A DNA stretch of 64,000 nt from Anthonomus grandis grandis (Eukaryota > Arthropoda > Insecta > Coleoptera > Curculionidae). This document shows positions 48,601 to 58,831 of this stretch, one piece after another. Both the position numbers and the translations under genes were made by a program. Under the pieces are notes generated by a model. That model made no database searches. It was not told where the DNA came from and worked only from the letters and a program-made list of their open reading frames with translations. How positions within the stretch are numbered: position 1 is the stretch's first letter; each line of letters starts with the position of its first letter. Location of the stretch: positions 7,977,167 through 8,041,166 of the forward strand of contig NC_065547.1 of NCBI RefSeq assembly GCF_022605725.1, written 5' to 3'.

Positions 48601-51600
48601 AATCCAGATAACCACCTTATGTATCAAGACTATGTGAAACAGGCTCAACTCAAATATAACCTAAACAACCCAGTCAAGCAGCAAGTGAGTGTCAGGAGAA
48701 CACTAAGCACAGGATCTTCTTCAGGGGTTGAATCTAGCGCCTACGTATCTGATCACAGTAACAACTTAAAAAGGCGTGACAGTGGCAACTGGAGCGGAGA
48801 TAGAAACAGCGCCTCCTCAGCTTCCTCCACCACCATGGAAAACCCTTACTTTTACTTAGTAGGCAAAATGCCACAAGGAAGCCCTACTAAGGTATGCAAC
48901 GGGAATTTCCCTTACGACGGTGGCTACGACTCCTACTCACTCTCTTCCAATGATAGCACCAACCTAATCAACAACAACCAATACGCCATGAAAGCCAACC
49001 ATCAATTAGCGCAAATCCCTGAAGATTACACCAACATGGCCAGCAACTCTCAAAGTTGCGACGTCCTTTGCGACCAAGCAGACGAACTTCTAGTGAAATC
49101 GCGACAACTAGAAGACACGCACGACCTAGTTCTAGCACTAGCTCTGTGCAATGCGGCAGCAACTAAAGCAAGAGCTGCCATGGATGCCCCTTATAATAAT
49201 CCACAAACCTTAACTCTAGCCAGGATGAAGCATAACACATGTATAATGCGTGCCAGAAGCTTACATCGTAGGATGGCCCTAGGACCTAACTCCCAAGAAG
49301 GTAGAAGATCACGTGAAGGAAGACATTCCAGACAAAACTCCCGGGATAAAGGCAACCATTCCAGGCAGCAAAGCCTTGAAGAGAAAGAGAAACCAAAACC
49401 GGTAAAGAACATTGAAATATACGCCACCTTACCTAAGAAAAAGAACGAACTTAAGGCGGCGATCAGTGCAATGGCCAACAGTGACGACACTAAAGACGAA
49501 AGCTTATATGATATGATCAAAAGGAAATCGAGAGGCGCGGTGCAAACAAAAGAAAAACGTTCCAGAAGTGAAGATAGAAACAAAATCATCCGGACAGACT
49601 TTTCTATAGCTCCTTCACAAGTGGAACCTACCAAAAAAGAAGAGAAAAAAACACAAAAAGACACTAAAGACGACGAAACTAAAGGCAAAAAGGGCCATAA
49701 AATACGCAGGAAACTCTTAATGGGCGGATTGATTCGACGTAAAAACCGTAGCATGCCGGACCTAACAGATGCCAATCAAGAAGCGAAATCTGCTCCAGTA
49801 GAGGATGATTGCCTGAAGAAATCTCCCGTAGAACCAAAAACTAACGATAACGGATATTTATCTGAGGGCCACTTAGAACCAAGTGATTCCTATCAAAACC
49901 CTAACCTAGAAAGGAGCAAACTTATGAGAAAAAGTTTTTATGGTAGTGCCGGCAAGATATTAACGGCTGCAAAAGTGCCTCCACCACCGCCGTTAAGAAC
50001 CACATCAAAACTGAGCCACTCATCGTCAAACGCTTCGGAGAAATCCGATAAGGTGGATGAATATTACAAAACCTCTAACTTTTCCAGAGACCATTCACCT
50101 GAGAAGCAATCTCCCATGTCTCTACCTTATTACGGAAACTCCAACAGTTCTTTTGACGATGACTCGTTCAGTAATCCTTCTTCTAGAACTGTAGTCACTC
50201 AGGCTGATGTCCATCAAGCCCCTGCTGATAATGGAGTGGATGAAGTAGATTGTTTTGTAGCTCCCTCTAGTGTGCCCTTAATGGATTTGCCTCCATATCC
50301 AAGCCCTGCTGGGTCTGTCATACATTCAAGGCAAAACAGTGCTGACTTACCTCCGCCACCTTCACAAGTTGAGTTACTAACTTTGGATCAGAGCAAAATA
50401 TTACCAAGCAGACTTGCTTACCCTAGCAAACCATATCCTAATCATTACATTGGTACTGCGTCTACCGTACGCACCAATGGGGAAAACAGTTTGCTTAAAG
50501 AGTTAGAAGCAAAACAATCAGATTTAAGGTCTAGAGGCAAAGGAGCAGATGTGGTTGATTCTCCAAGAAGTAATGACCAACAAGAGTATACCATACAAGA
50601 CACCAGTATTGTAAAACATTTGGCTTTGCGATTTGAAAACAAGGAGGAACTCGAGGCTTGCTTTAGGCAAAAGATTTATAAGAAGCCCCCAGAGCCTCCC
50701 AAGCCACCCGTAAAACCTCCTCCTGCAGAGAATATTGTCGAGCCTCCCAAGCCTTTGGCTGTAGAAACCAAAAGCATCCAAGAACGTATTGCAGAAGAGA
50801 TACGTGAAGTTGAAATGATAACTTCAGCAGTAAATAAAGTATTTTCTGACGAGAAAACTAGAATAGCTGCTCGACCTCAGAAAAAGAAAAGTGTATCGTT
50901 CTGCGACCAAGTGACTTTAGTATCCACGGCAGAGGAGCAGGAAGAAGAAGAGCACATTCCCAATCCAATATTGGAAAGAGTGCTGCGATCAGCCGAGAGT
51001 AATCCACCAGAGAAACAACCTGCTGTTATACCACAATGGAACCAACAATATTATCCTCAAACTGTAGAACCTGCTTTAACGAGGACTTACTCGGCTGAAA
51101 ATGTTTTGGCCCAAGACTACCAGCATCAAACCTATACTGCTCAGCAGGACTACAGCAGAAACCCGCCTCAAGTAGCTCAACAAGACTACTACTTTCCACA
51201 GCAATATCAGCACTATCCTGATCAATCTGCTCCTGCTATAGCTAGAATGAATATAACCAACCATAACAGACCTCCTCAAGACATTTACTATGCGCAGCAA
51301 GAGAGAGCAATGTATCCAGCTTACGCACAACAACCAAGAACATATCCTAATAGCCATCAGCCCCAACCAGTTCCTATTCAAAACCATCAACAAGTCTATG
51401 CTAACACCCAATCGATGAACTATCATCGTGCTCCTGGTTATAGAAATAGTCCCAATCCAATGGCTTATCCTGCAAGGAATGATTATCCTCCCATGGTTCA
51501 GTATCCTCCAGGGAGACAGATGGGTGTTTCGCCTCTACTAAGGAAAGAGGAAGAACTCTACCCAGATATGTCCGGTTATAGGCAACATCAGGCTCTGCAG

Positions 51601-51792
51601 CAGAGACACAGTTTGCCCAATGGGGTGCAGGAGTGTAGTCTACCGCCACCACAACCCGTAGTTACTCCCATAGTAGTAAATAATTCTAATAATAAGACCA
51701 AGTGCAAGTTGTGCCAGAAGAAAAGTGTGGCCTCCCTGAACGTTTATTGTCAGGATTGCGAGTTTTATATGTCGAAGTTTAGGCCTAGTTAG
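42517..51792 (+). CDS. ec: Echinus / USP53-USP54-family protein, five 3' exons
   Basis: Spliced exons: 42517-42609, 47499-47622, 47691-47866, 47922-48044 and 48097-51792 (stop TAG). All introns are GT-AG, with lengths of about 4889, 68, 55 and 52 bases. The joined product (1403 residues in the window) reads VLWHLDIFRENF, CLFCLLK-ALFKEL, LPPDTLRKIL, DAAECFEDILQQIHYH, HQKFAMKLVEQAVCSRCG, YVSTSAL, then GYPTYTNRVLRNYPEIVSIG. This follows the USP fold of Drosophila Echinus and vertebrate USP53/USP54. Echinus is needed for cell sorting and cell death in the fly pupal retina. These proteins were long regarded as inactive, though human USP53/USP54 are now reported to cleave K63-linked chains. The exon with the catalytic Cys box was not found and may lie further 5'. 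Confidence 0.93.
43608..44065. repeat. Tandem duplication, two ~229-bp copies
   Basis: The copies at 43608-43836 and 43837-44065 share 'caggctcttcggacacttac', 'acttaagatcttggaagtta' and 'ttccactatccttaatacat'. They differ by scattered substitutions and a few indels; by eye about 90 percent of positions match. Confidence 0.8.
46082..47045. repeat. Inverted repeat pair within the echinus intron
   Basis: Sequence 46082-46205 read on the minus strand resembles 46910-47045 on the plus strand: 'cagagtgaccaacatc', 'aaggacaca', 'aaaatggcg.ccacc' and 'gcagtccaggtatattta' occur in the same order. The arms are diverged, so any hairpin would be imperfect. They are probably two copies of one small mobile element in opposite orientation. 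Confidence 0.7.
48097..51792 (+). CDS. ec: Echinus terminal exon: USP fold C-terminal half plus long disordered tail
   Basis: The first 130 residues complete the USP fold: GLVWNSEKPPLDHV, then YYGKHYSTFFYHKK with the catalytic-type His codon at 48331-48333, WIYLDN, and a QPVLLFYA strand. The remaining ~1100 residues are mostly low-complexity. There is a short helical region (DVLCDQADELLVKSRQLED ... AAATKARAAMD), a very basic Arg/Lys/Ser section at about 49290-49760, PPPPPLRTT and a Pro-rich KPPEPPKPPVKPPP stretch, and a Tyr/Gln-rich section at about 51050-51420. The last 35 residues form a C-x2-C...C-x2-C zinc-binding motif (CKLCQKK...CQDC) conserved in this family. Codon use is even and the frame is clean across 1231 codons, so it is under constraint. 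Confidence 0.93.
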   Translation, partial: DPCGYPTYTNRVLRNYPEIVSIGLVWNSEKPPLDHVLEVITSIDTTLHLNHIFNNVTDFRWNEKVSHKLVGLVTYYGKHYSTFFYHKKLAEWIYLDNENVRTVGTEWEQVVEQCKRAKFQPVLLFYAIPNEMCISKILGTNQQQLLRRSITPSPEKPNMDPARRAITPNPDNHLMYQDYVKQAQLKYNLNNPVKQQVSVRRTLSTGSSSGVESSAYVSDHSNNLKRRDSGNWSGDRNSASSASSTTMENPYFYLVGKMPQGSPTKVCNGNFPYDGGYDSYSLSSNDSTNLINNNQYAMKANHQLAQIPEDYTNMASNSQSCDVLCDQADELLVKSRQLEDTHDLVLALALCNAAATKARAAMDAPYNNPQTLTLARMKHNTCIMRARSLHRRMALGPNSQEGRRSREGRHSRQNSRDKGNHSRQQSLEEKEKPKPVKNIEIYATLPKKKNELKAAISAMANSDDTKDESLYDMIKRKSRGAVQTKEKRSRSEDRNKIIRTDFSIAPSQVEPTKKEEKKTQKDTKDDETKGKKGHKIRRKLLMGGLIRRKNRSMPDLTDANQEAKSAPVEDDCLKKSPVEPKTNDNGYLSEGHLEPSDSYQNPNLERSKLMRKSFYGSAGKILTAAKVPPPPPLRTTSKLSHSSSNASEKSDKVDEYYKTSNFSRDHSPEKQSPMSLPYYGNSNSSFDDDSFSNPSSRTVVTQADVHQAPADNGVDEVDCFVAPSSVPLMDLPPYPSPAGSVIHSRQNSADLPPPPSQVELLTLDQSKILPSRLAYPSKPYPNHYIGTASTVRTNGENSLLKELEAKQSDLRSRGKGADVVDSPRSNDQQEYTIQDTSIVKHLALRFENKEELEACFRQKIYKKPPEPPKPPVKPPPAENIVEPPKPLAVETKSIQERIAEEIREVEMITSAVNKVFSDEKTRIAARPQKKKSVSFCDQVTLVSTAEEQEEEEHIPNPILERVLRSAESNPPEKQPAVIPQWNQQYYPQTVEPALTRTYSAENVLAQDYQHQTYTAQQDYSRNPPQVAQQDYYFPQQYQHYPDQSAPAIARMNITNHNRPPQDIYYAQQERAMYPAYAQQPRTYPNSHQPQPVPIQNHQQVYANTQSMNYHRAPGYRNSPNPMAYPARNDYPPMVQYPPGRQMGVSPLLRKEEELYPDMSGYRQHQALQQRHSLPNGVQECSLPPPQPVVTPIVVNNSNNKTKCKLCQKKSVASLNVYCQDCEFYMSKFRPS

Positions 51793-52260
51793 TTCTTATG
51801 GTGCTAATTATTTATGAGATTAATATTATTATTTTTATTGTACAGTTGGCCTTATTGTTGTTTGATGTCAATGATACTCATTATTGTTTAAGTTATTTGT
51901 ATATATTGTTTTAGGATTTTTTTGTTTGTAATATAAGTAGTTTTTAGTGTAATTGCAACCAACCTACATGGAAACACTGCCTAAAGTTTAAATTTTTGAA
52001 ATATTCTGTTGAATATGTCAGTAAGAGACGTTTTGTTATAAAAACTTATAAATTAAGACTTCTGTGATGCGAATAATTGAGTGATGATTTAAAAGCATTC
52101 CATCCGTAAAATGTATTATTTTTTAATTGTTTTAAGTTTATTATAATGTTTATGTACATTAACAAAATTTATTTGAGCATAGTTTTATTTTTTTTCTTAG
52201 TTTGTAAGTGATGTCGTGTTAAGGTGTTAAGAAATAAAGTATTTTTAAAAAACGTTTTCT
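51793..52260 (+). other. Echinus 3' UTR and polyadenylation signal
   Basis: AT-rich sequence after the stop codon, with AATAAA at 52233-52238 followed within 30 bases by a T/GT-rich stretch (acgttttctttgtctttttg). This is the first canonical signal after the stop and fits a ~0.47 kb 3' UTR. Confidence 0.65.
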
Positions 52261-52913
52261 TTGTCTTTTTGTAGAAAAAATACTTAATAAAATAATAAAT
52301 CCCTAACATTTTTCCTTAATAAAGTCCTGACTAAGCCTAGTAAGGGTGCGTTCACAAACGAAAAGGCGATGGTTACCTTAAGCCGGGTAAGGCAATTGTA
52401 TGACGCCATGGAGTAACTTAAAAATCAGTCCACTGGAAATATTCCCTGATATTCCTGAACGCAAAATATCATTTGTCTTTTCTGACATTTATAATGTTGC
52501 TAGGCTAATATCAATTTTTCAGTTCAAGTTTTTATAAGTTTAAGTATACAGTGACCGCCTAAAGTTCCGCATAAATTCGTTAAAAATTAGAGACATGATT
52601 TTTTGAGAAAACGCTCGGATCCGCCAATTTTTATTTTAAGTTGCGCATTATTTCACATAAATTTTTGTATACAGGTTGGAACAAAAAAATATATGATGTC
52701 ATCGGTCATTTTTTCAAATAGAATGCTATATTTTTTATTGCATTTATGAAGTATAGGCGAAATTCCAAGCAAGTTTCGTATAACACATCTTATCTCAAAA
52801 TTCAACTGTTTCAGAAATATTTACATTTAACCAACAAGAAAGCAAGTAAGCACGTCTATTTACAAATTAAGATAAAATGGAGGATAAAATGTTATAAACT
52901 GTGAAAACTCTTA

Positions 52914-54437
52914 TTAATGTATCAAGTGTTCAAACTGATCCCCATTTACATCTTGGGAGAAAGCAAGACGGTTTACAAACTCATGTAAAACACTATCAAT
53001 TATTTCAGGTGATATACGTCTAATTTCATATCTAATTCTATTTTTCAAATCTTCTACGTTTTCTGGCTTCTCAATATAAATTTTATTTTTCAGATATACT
53101 CATAGAAAATAGTCGCAGGGATTTAGGTCTGGTGACCTGGCCGGCCACTCTATTGGCCCTCGTCGTCCTATCCATCTTCCTGGGAACACTGTATCCAAGT
53201 AATTACGGACATCTCGAAAGAAATGTGGCGGTGCGCCGTCTTGCTGAAACCGCAAATTATCTGTCGGGACAGCAGGGTCTTGTTCTTCTGGGTATAGGGC
53301 AGCCAAAGCAGGGATAAGATCTTCTTGAAGAAAATTCTAATAGCGTTGTCCTGTTAAGTTTTCTTCGAAAAAGTATGGCCCTATTACTTTATTTTCCACG
53401 ATACCAGCCCAAACATTAATAGATTTACGGTACTGTGTATGTTGATTAATTGCGCTGGGTTCAAATAAAAAAAAATAAAAAAAAAAGTTAGTTAACTCAC
53501 GATGAAAAAAAAGGTAATTTAGTGGACTGTAAACACTTAATGAAATTAACTAAAAAACTTGGAAAACGCTGTTGTGAGACCTTACCTTCTATTATTGGTG
53601 GCCGAGATTTGCGAATTATCTACACTTTCACGCTAGCGAATTTTCGGTGTTGAGTCGCGACTCTAAACTGTTTGACGCTTAGAGCTCGAATAAATCGCGC
53701 ACTGTTTAAGGCCTCAAAACGAGGAGTTGAAATTCAAGAAAAATAAAAATTATTTAAACAAATGAAATACTTCCTTAACAAGGTGAGTCAACCAAAGGCA
53801 TTAAATTTAACTAAAGAAAAATACCGAGTGATAAAAGAACATGAATTAATATGAACTACATAAACTAAATGAAAATTAAATGAAAACTTAACAGTGTATG
53901 AGCCTCAGTTGCCCATTTTGATGAGTTGATTTGACACTGACCAGTACCGACAATTTTGCCGATTTACGACACCGTTTAAACAAAAAACACAAACTGACGG
54001 TTATTATTGCAAATGTTCATCATTTGCTCGCAAAATTGGTTTCTTCGATCAGGATCGTCCTCATTTAATTCGTGTATTAGTGTAATTTTATAAGGGTGGT
54101 ATTCATTTGCTTTTAAGATGCGTCTTACTGACTTTCCGGCTATATTATTATCAACTGAAATTAGTGAAGTTGCATTGTTTGGATTTTCTTCGACGGAGAG
54201 CAGAACGTTTAGTTTCGTTTCTTCAGAAATTTTTGGACGACCTGATCTTGGCAAATCCCTAACATGACCTGAAGTTATGAATTTGTGCTCTATTCTACTA
54301 ACTGTTGACTGAGAAATAGGATGGTTTGGGTATTTGGCATTAAACAGTTCACATACTTCTTTTTGCGTGCGCACTCGATCCCCGTACCCTAGCATCATCA
54401 AAATTTCAATTCGTTGGGTTTCCGTTAAATTAGCCAT
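52914..54437 (-). pseudogene. Mariner-type transposase (DD41D spacing), broken by insertion
   Basis: Starts MANLTETQRIEIL at 54437. Paired helix-turn-helix domains (KEVCELFNAKY...ISQSTVSRI, then GKSVRRILKA) lead to HELNEDDPDRR. A small shift near 53985 is followed by LNGVVNRQNCRYWS, ending at about 53938. A 475-base insertion follows, and the protein resumes at 53462 with EPSAINQHTQYR. The catalytic region has FQQDGAPPH and ARSPDLNPCDYF, with 41 residues between the second and third Asp. TGA at 53097-53099 replaces the usual Trp after DYFL. The frame then runs on to a stop at 52914-52916. It is related to, but clearly different from, element 1, so they are two families of one group. Confidence 0.85.
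53463..53937. other. ~475-bp insertion of unknown type inside the element 2 transposase
   Basis: Transposase coding stops at WS (53938) and resumes at EPSAI (53462). The intervening sequence is unrelated, begins on the plus strand with an A-rich run (53463-53490), and has no reading frame. No clear inverted ends or duplicated target were found, so its class stays open. Confidence 0.6.
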
Positions 54438-54891
54438 AATTTATTCTGATAAAAACTATTAATTTTCGAACTGACAGTGATATTCGAATATGGAGATTCT
54501 TTACAAGTGCAACCATGGAAATAGAAACAATTGGCAGTGTTTATAACATTATTTTTATCCTCGATTTTACCTTAATTTGTAAATAGACGTACTTATTTGT
54601 TTTCTTGTTATTTAAATGTAAATATTTCGGAAACAGTTGAGTTTTGAGATAAGGTGTGTTATACGAAACTTGCTTGGAATTTCGCCTATATTTCATAAAT
54701 GCAATGAAAAATATAACATTCCATTTAAATGAATGACCGTCATATCTTTTTTTTTGTTCCACCCTGTATACAAAAATGTATGTGAAATAATGCGCAACTT
54801 TAAATAAAAATCGACGGATCCGAGCGTTTTCTCAAAAAATCATGTCTCTAATTTTTATCGAATTTATACGGAACTTTAGGCGATCACTGTA

Positions 54892-55195
54892 TAATCATCG
54901 TTGTGAAAATTGGAAACATGGTAGGAGACGGAAAAATAGCAATATTGCTATTTTTATTAGCCACATTATAATTATATTTCGGCGCTTCGTTCTCGAGATC
55001 ACTAAATTAAAGAACTATGTACTACTAGTTTCGTAGCGCATTCGTATCCGCAATCTGGTAGTGTCTATCTAAGGCAACTTGAAGTTCAAAATTCTGATGC
55101 TTTTGATTTTTTAAAATTAAAAACTTTAGAGAGAAAATGCTGAATTTGTTTCACATCTGGCATATGTGCGTGATAGCTCCCATTAACCAGCTGTA
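54892..55195. other. Spacer, no gene seen
   Basis: Unassigned AT-rich sequence between mariner element 2 and the cut-off 3' side of the Jockey-type element. Confidence 0.4.
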
Positions 55196-57088
55196 TTAAG
55201 CCAACATCACGATGTCATCGGCGTACTGCAGGGTGGTGTTTCGAGGGGATGGGGGAAGATCACGCATGAAAATGTTAAACAAGAGAGGAGACAAGGGGGA
55301 ACCTTGGGGTACTCCCGCTTGGATCGGGCGGGGGGTGGAGGCGAAACCGTCAGCGCAGACACGAAATGATCGGTTGGTCAAAAAAGAGTGGACAAGTCTT
55401 ACAAGACTATCGGGAAAACGGGCATCGACTAGTTTATGTAATAAACCATCGTGCCACATTTTGTCGAAGGCTTTGCTTATGTCCAAAAATACCGCCCCGG
55501 TGTGCAATCCACGGTTAGCTCCGGAGAGAATGTGGAAGGCAAGCCGGGTTGTTTGATGAGATGTTGAGTGTTTGGTTCTAAAACCAAACTGACCGTCGGG
55601 GATAATTTGGTGTCTGTTGCAAAACGTGGTGAGCTGATTGAGGATAGCTCTTTCGGCGATTTTACCCATTGCTGAGAGCAGACTGATTGGTCTGTAACTC
55701 GCGGGGTTTGTCGCTAATTCTCCCTTTTTTGGGAGAAGAATGACATCAGCGGCTTTCCATTGGGTTGGGAAGTATGCGAATCGAAACACACCGCTTATTA
55801 TATTGGTGAGATTGACGATTTGGGTTTCAACAAGATGTTTGAGGGCCGGGTTGCTAATGCGATCCGCGCCGGGGGCTTTTTTGTTTTTAGTGGCTTTGAT
55901 TATGCCACTGATTTCGACCTGAGTTATTCTGGGTGCAGGGGCTGCAATTGGGGCTTGAAGGGCGGTTTGGACAGCATTGGTGATGCTGAGGGCCATTGCG
56001 GGGTTTTTTGGGGGATTGGGGGAAAATTGCCCTTCAAGTGAGCCTGCGAAGACCTCAACCTTTTGTTGCGGGTCAGAAACTTTGGAGTTGTTGTGGTTAA
56101 TGAAGGGGAGGGGTCTCCTGCCCCTTTAACCAAATTTTTAGCGAGGCGGAAAAGCTCCCCAGGATATTCAATGTTTTGTTCGATATCATCGAGTTTTTGC
56201 TCCCACCTCTCGGAGTTGAATTCTTCGAGAAGTGTTCGCACTCGTTGATTCGCTCTATACGACTGACGTTTAATGAAAGGATCGCCTGTTCTAATGGCTT
56301 GTCTTCTTAAACTGTTACGAATTCTAATTTCCTCTCTTATATCGTCAGGTATATGAGTTTTATTGAAAGTCCTTGGGAGCTCTCTCTTAGCCGAAGACAG
56401 GGCTTCAGAGATGTTTTGCGTCAACCTGGTTACGGCGCTTTCGAGGGATGGGGGATCATTTATGGGGGGGACCGGGGGGCAAGTTTGGAGGTGATTTTTA
56501 TATGCAGCCCAGTTGGTGACGAATCTGGGGCTGTAAGTGTCGGGGGAGTTTGGATGTTTACCTATTTCCATGTAAATGGGGAGGTGGTCAGAAGAAAGCT
56601 CATGCAATACACTGACTTGTGTAGGCCTTTGGACATTTTTGAAGAAAAACATGTCAAGGATGTCATGAGTACCACAGGTTGCGAGGTGAGTGGGTTCTTG
56701 GGAGGGCTATACATTAAATGGAATGGCTTCTGCCATTTCCTGTACGAGGAGACCCCTTTGGTTGTGGCGTCTACATCCCCATTCCAGGTGTTTGGCGTTT
56801 AGGTCGCCACCTACCAGCAGGATTAGGGTGTCAGGGGAGAAGAGGTTTGCCAACTGGACCCTAGTGATTTCTTTGTTAGGGCTTGAGTAGACGGATCCTA
56901 TCAGAATAGGACCGCTGCTCATTTGGACGGTGACGAAGGTGGATTCCAGAGTGGGATCGGGGTTTGGCGAGTGAAAATGGGGGACTGATTTTTTGATGGC
57001 TATTAAAGTATCGGGATGAGGTTTGGTTGGATGTATTTATAAAGTCTGGGTGTGAAGTTATAAGACGCGAGCCTGCGGAGCAGACCAC
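55196..57088 (-). pseudogene. Jockey-type ORF2 (endonuclease and reverse transcriptase), truncated
   Basis: The readable endonuclease starts mid-domain (TLIAIKKSVPHF, ILIGSVYSSP, GGDLNAKHLEWG, SSDHLPIYMEIG). The linker follows (RFVTNWAAYKNHL ... FVKRQ-like, RRQAIRTGDPFIKRQS), then RT: KKAPGADRISN, ASYRPISLLSAMGKIAER, FLDISKAFDKMWHDGLL (motif A), AGVPQGSPLSPLL (motif B) and LQYADDIVMLA (active site), ending at once at 55196. Interruptions occur at about 56920-56705, at 56652 and near 56000-55930. It is a broken copy; motifs A-C are intact in the last 266 codons. Confidence 0.85.
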
Positions 57089-57290
57089 GCCCCCCCAGGA
57101 TGCTTAACTTTTAGCTGATGAGAAAAGGTCGGGCGGAGGTGTGAACGTAACGGTCTTTTACGGTGCTTTATGTTAGTGTTGTAGGTTTATGACGGTTAGA
57201 TTGGGTTTTGTGTGGATTTTATATGGTTAGTATGGATGGGAACTAGGATTTGAACATGTTAGGAAGGAAACGAATGAACACTGCGAGAAC

Positions 57291-58831
57291 TTAGACCTCA
57301 ACTCCAAGCAATAGCTTAATCGCCGGGTTAGAATTTAATTTTTCCAGTTTTGCCATCAGGTTGCCGATTTTCTTTTCCAACATCCCGTCAAGCAAACTTA
57401 GAAGATTTAGGAGGTTTGTGTTTTTGATTGGAAACTCGAGACGTTTCATGTGCGATGAAAAAGTGCCGTCCTTTGGCTTCGCCCTCCTGGTTTTAGAGTC
57501 CGCGTCGATTCTCAAGGTCTCGGCGAAACTTTTTTTTTCTGTGTTTATGTTTGGGTTTTTTTGGCAGCGCCAATAGCTCGCCACCGCAATTGCAACATTC
57601 TGCCGGTGTTGCTCTGTTCTTGTCAAAGTTTGCATAAAAGTGATCGCCCTTGCATTTATGGCAACGCGGCTTTGCGTTGAAATTGCTCATGACGTAACCA
57701 TATTCTTGGCAGCGATGGCACTGCCCAATTTGCTTCCTATTCTCAATGGTATGAATCCTTAAGCGCTCGACACGGACCCTAATGTTTAAAAGGTTTTCAA
57801 TCTCAAACACAGCCTCTTGCTCTTTAGCAACGAGGAACCTGATGAACCAGTTTTAAGCCAACCCAGTTCCTCCGGCTCGAACCCCATCGTTTTAAGTTCC
57901 TCCTCCACTTCTTCTAGTTTGAAGTTTTGGTTCAGTCCTCTCAGTATCACATTCAGATTCCTGTCCTCTTCAAGGAAGAAGGAATGGAATTCCATTCCCT
58001 CCTCCTTGATAAGTCTGTAAGTATTCTATGATCTTTGGGTGTTTTTTTAGCTTTGGAATGGAATTTTCAGTGGAGTTTGGAATAGGGTTTGAGGCTGACG
58101 ATGTTGAGGGGACTGGCTCCCTGTTTGTTTTTTCAGGGTAAACCAGTTCAGAGGCCGGCACGCCTCCGTCCTGTGAAGGCGGAGACAGGCCCGCATCTTC
58201 CCTGGTTCTTTTCTTGTTTTGTTCATTTTGACTACTATAAAGTAAGGGATTCATTACGATTCAGCACCTCCTCGAATTTTCTATTGAGGTCGGAGATCTG
58301 CTTCTTGAGAGAATGGTTTTCCGAGATCATCGAATTTATCTTATATTCAAAAAGTTGTAATTTCTCGGTGAGCTGTTTGTTTTGATATTTAACTTCATCA
58401 ATTTCGTTTTCCCTCCTCTCAATTAGCAAATCTTTCCCGAATTTCCTCCTCGAGTTTTCCCACACGTTCCTCACTTTGCCGCACTCTGAGGTGTTGTTTT
58501 GCCAGCTCCCAGGTCGGAGAATGGAGGGGTTTTGAGTGTTTTTGGACAGTCTTGGGTCACGGGATTGTGATGGGGGTTTTTTGAACTTTGAGGAGCCATC
58601 CGAAGTCTTACCCGGCTCTCTCTCTTGTCTACTTTTGGATCTCCTATAGTCCTCGCATTTGGTTGATCTATCTGTCAGGTATCCATCCGATAGGTCCATT
58701 TTTTGCTTATCCTCTTTTTTGTTGCGGCGCTGGTTGAGCCCCCCACTGACGATGGGGAGCGAGTCTTTGAGACTTTGGATTATTTTCTGGATAGTGAACA
58801 AATTGGGTGGTTCACGTTGTGTATATAACAA
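57291..58831 (-). pseudogene. Jockey-type ORF1 (gag-like protein), frameshifted
   Basis: Reads through at least four frames. The first ~200 residues from MLYTQREPP include a charged coiled-coil-like helix (KYQNKQLTEKLQLFEYKIN...ISDLNRKFEEVL). A Pro/Ser linker follows (about 58254-58100), then an RNA-binding-like segment (NLNVILRGLN...EELKTMGFEPEEL) and cysteine knuckles (CHRCQEYG, CHKCKGDHF, CCNCGGELL). In Jockey-type ORF1 proteins the knuckles are CCHC. Here the first has Tyr and Phe where His and Cys are expected, so it is damaged. The C-terminal 80 residues contain a Lys-rich stretch and FAETLR, seen in relatives. It would bind element RNA; this copy is dead. Confidence 0.75.

Larger units (their letters stand above)
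52549..54889 (-). mobile_element. Tc1/mariner-superfamily element 2 (2.3 kb, long inverted ends)
   Basis: Flanked by TA at 52547-52548 and 54890-54891. The ends start CAGTGACCGCCTAAAGTTCCG and, inverted, CAGTGATCGCCTAAAG. The inverted repeats are about 350 bases (52549-52900 and 54536-54889), with matching landmarks such as 'ggcgaaattccaagcaagtt' and 'tctatttacaaattaag'. The transposase gene lies between them on the minus strand. An unrelated ~475-base segment has been inserted inside the gene. Confidence 0.9.
55196..58831 (-). mobile_element. Jockey-clade non-LTR retrotransposon, minus strand, 3'-truncated
   Basis: ORF1 (gag-like, zinc knuckles) and ORF2 (endonuclease-RT) follow each other on the minus strand. 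The element stops right after the RT active site at about 55196. The thumb, C-terminal region, 3' UTR and poly(A) are absent. Loss of the 3' end is unusual for LINEs, which normally lose 5' sequence, so a later deletion or rearrangement is likely. Part of the N-terminal endonuclease is also missing. Confidence 0.85.

Noticed and set aside
48968..51652. Minus-strand reading frames of up to 194 codons opposite the echinus terminal exon
   Set aside because: Antisense shadows of a strongly supported coding exon, with no domain and biased composition mirroring the sense strand.
55212..56802. Plus-strand frames of 93-149 codons over the Jockey-type element
   Set aside because: Shadows of the minus-strand RT and endonuclease, which carry the recognisable motifs.
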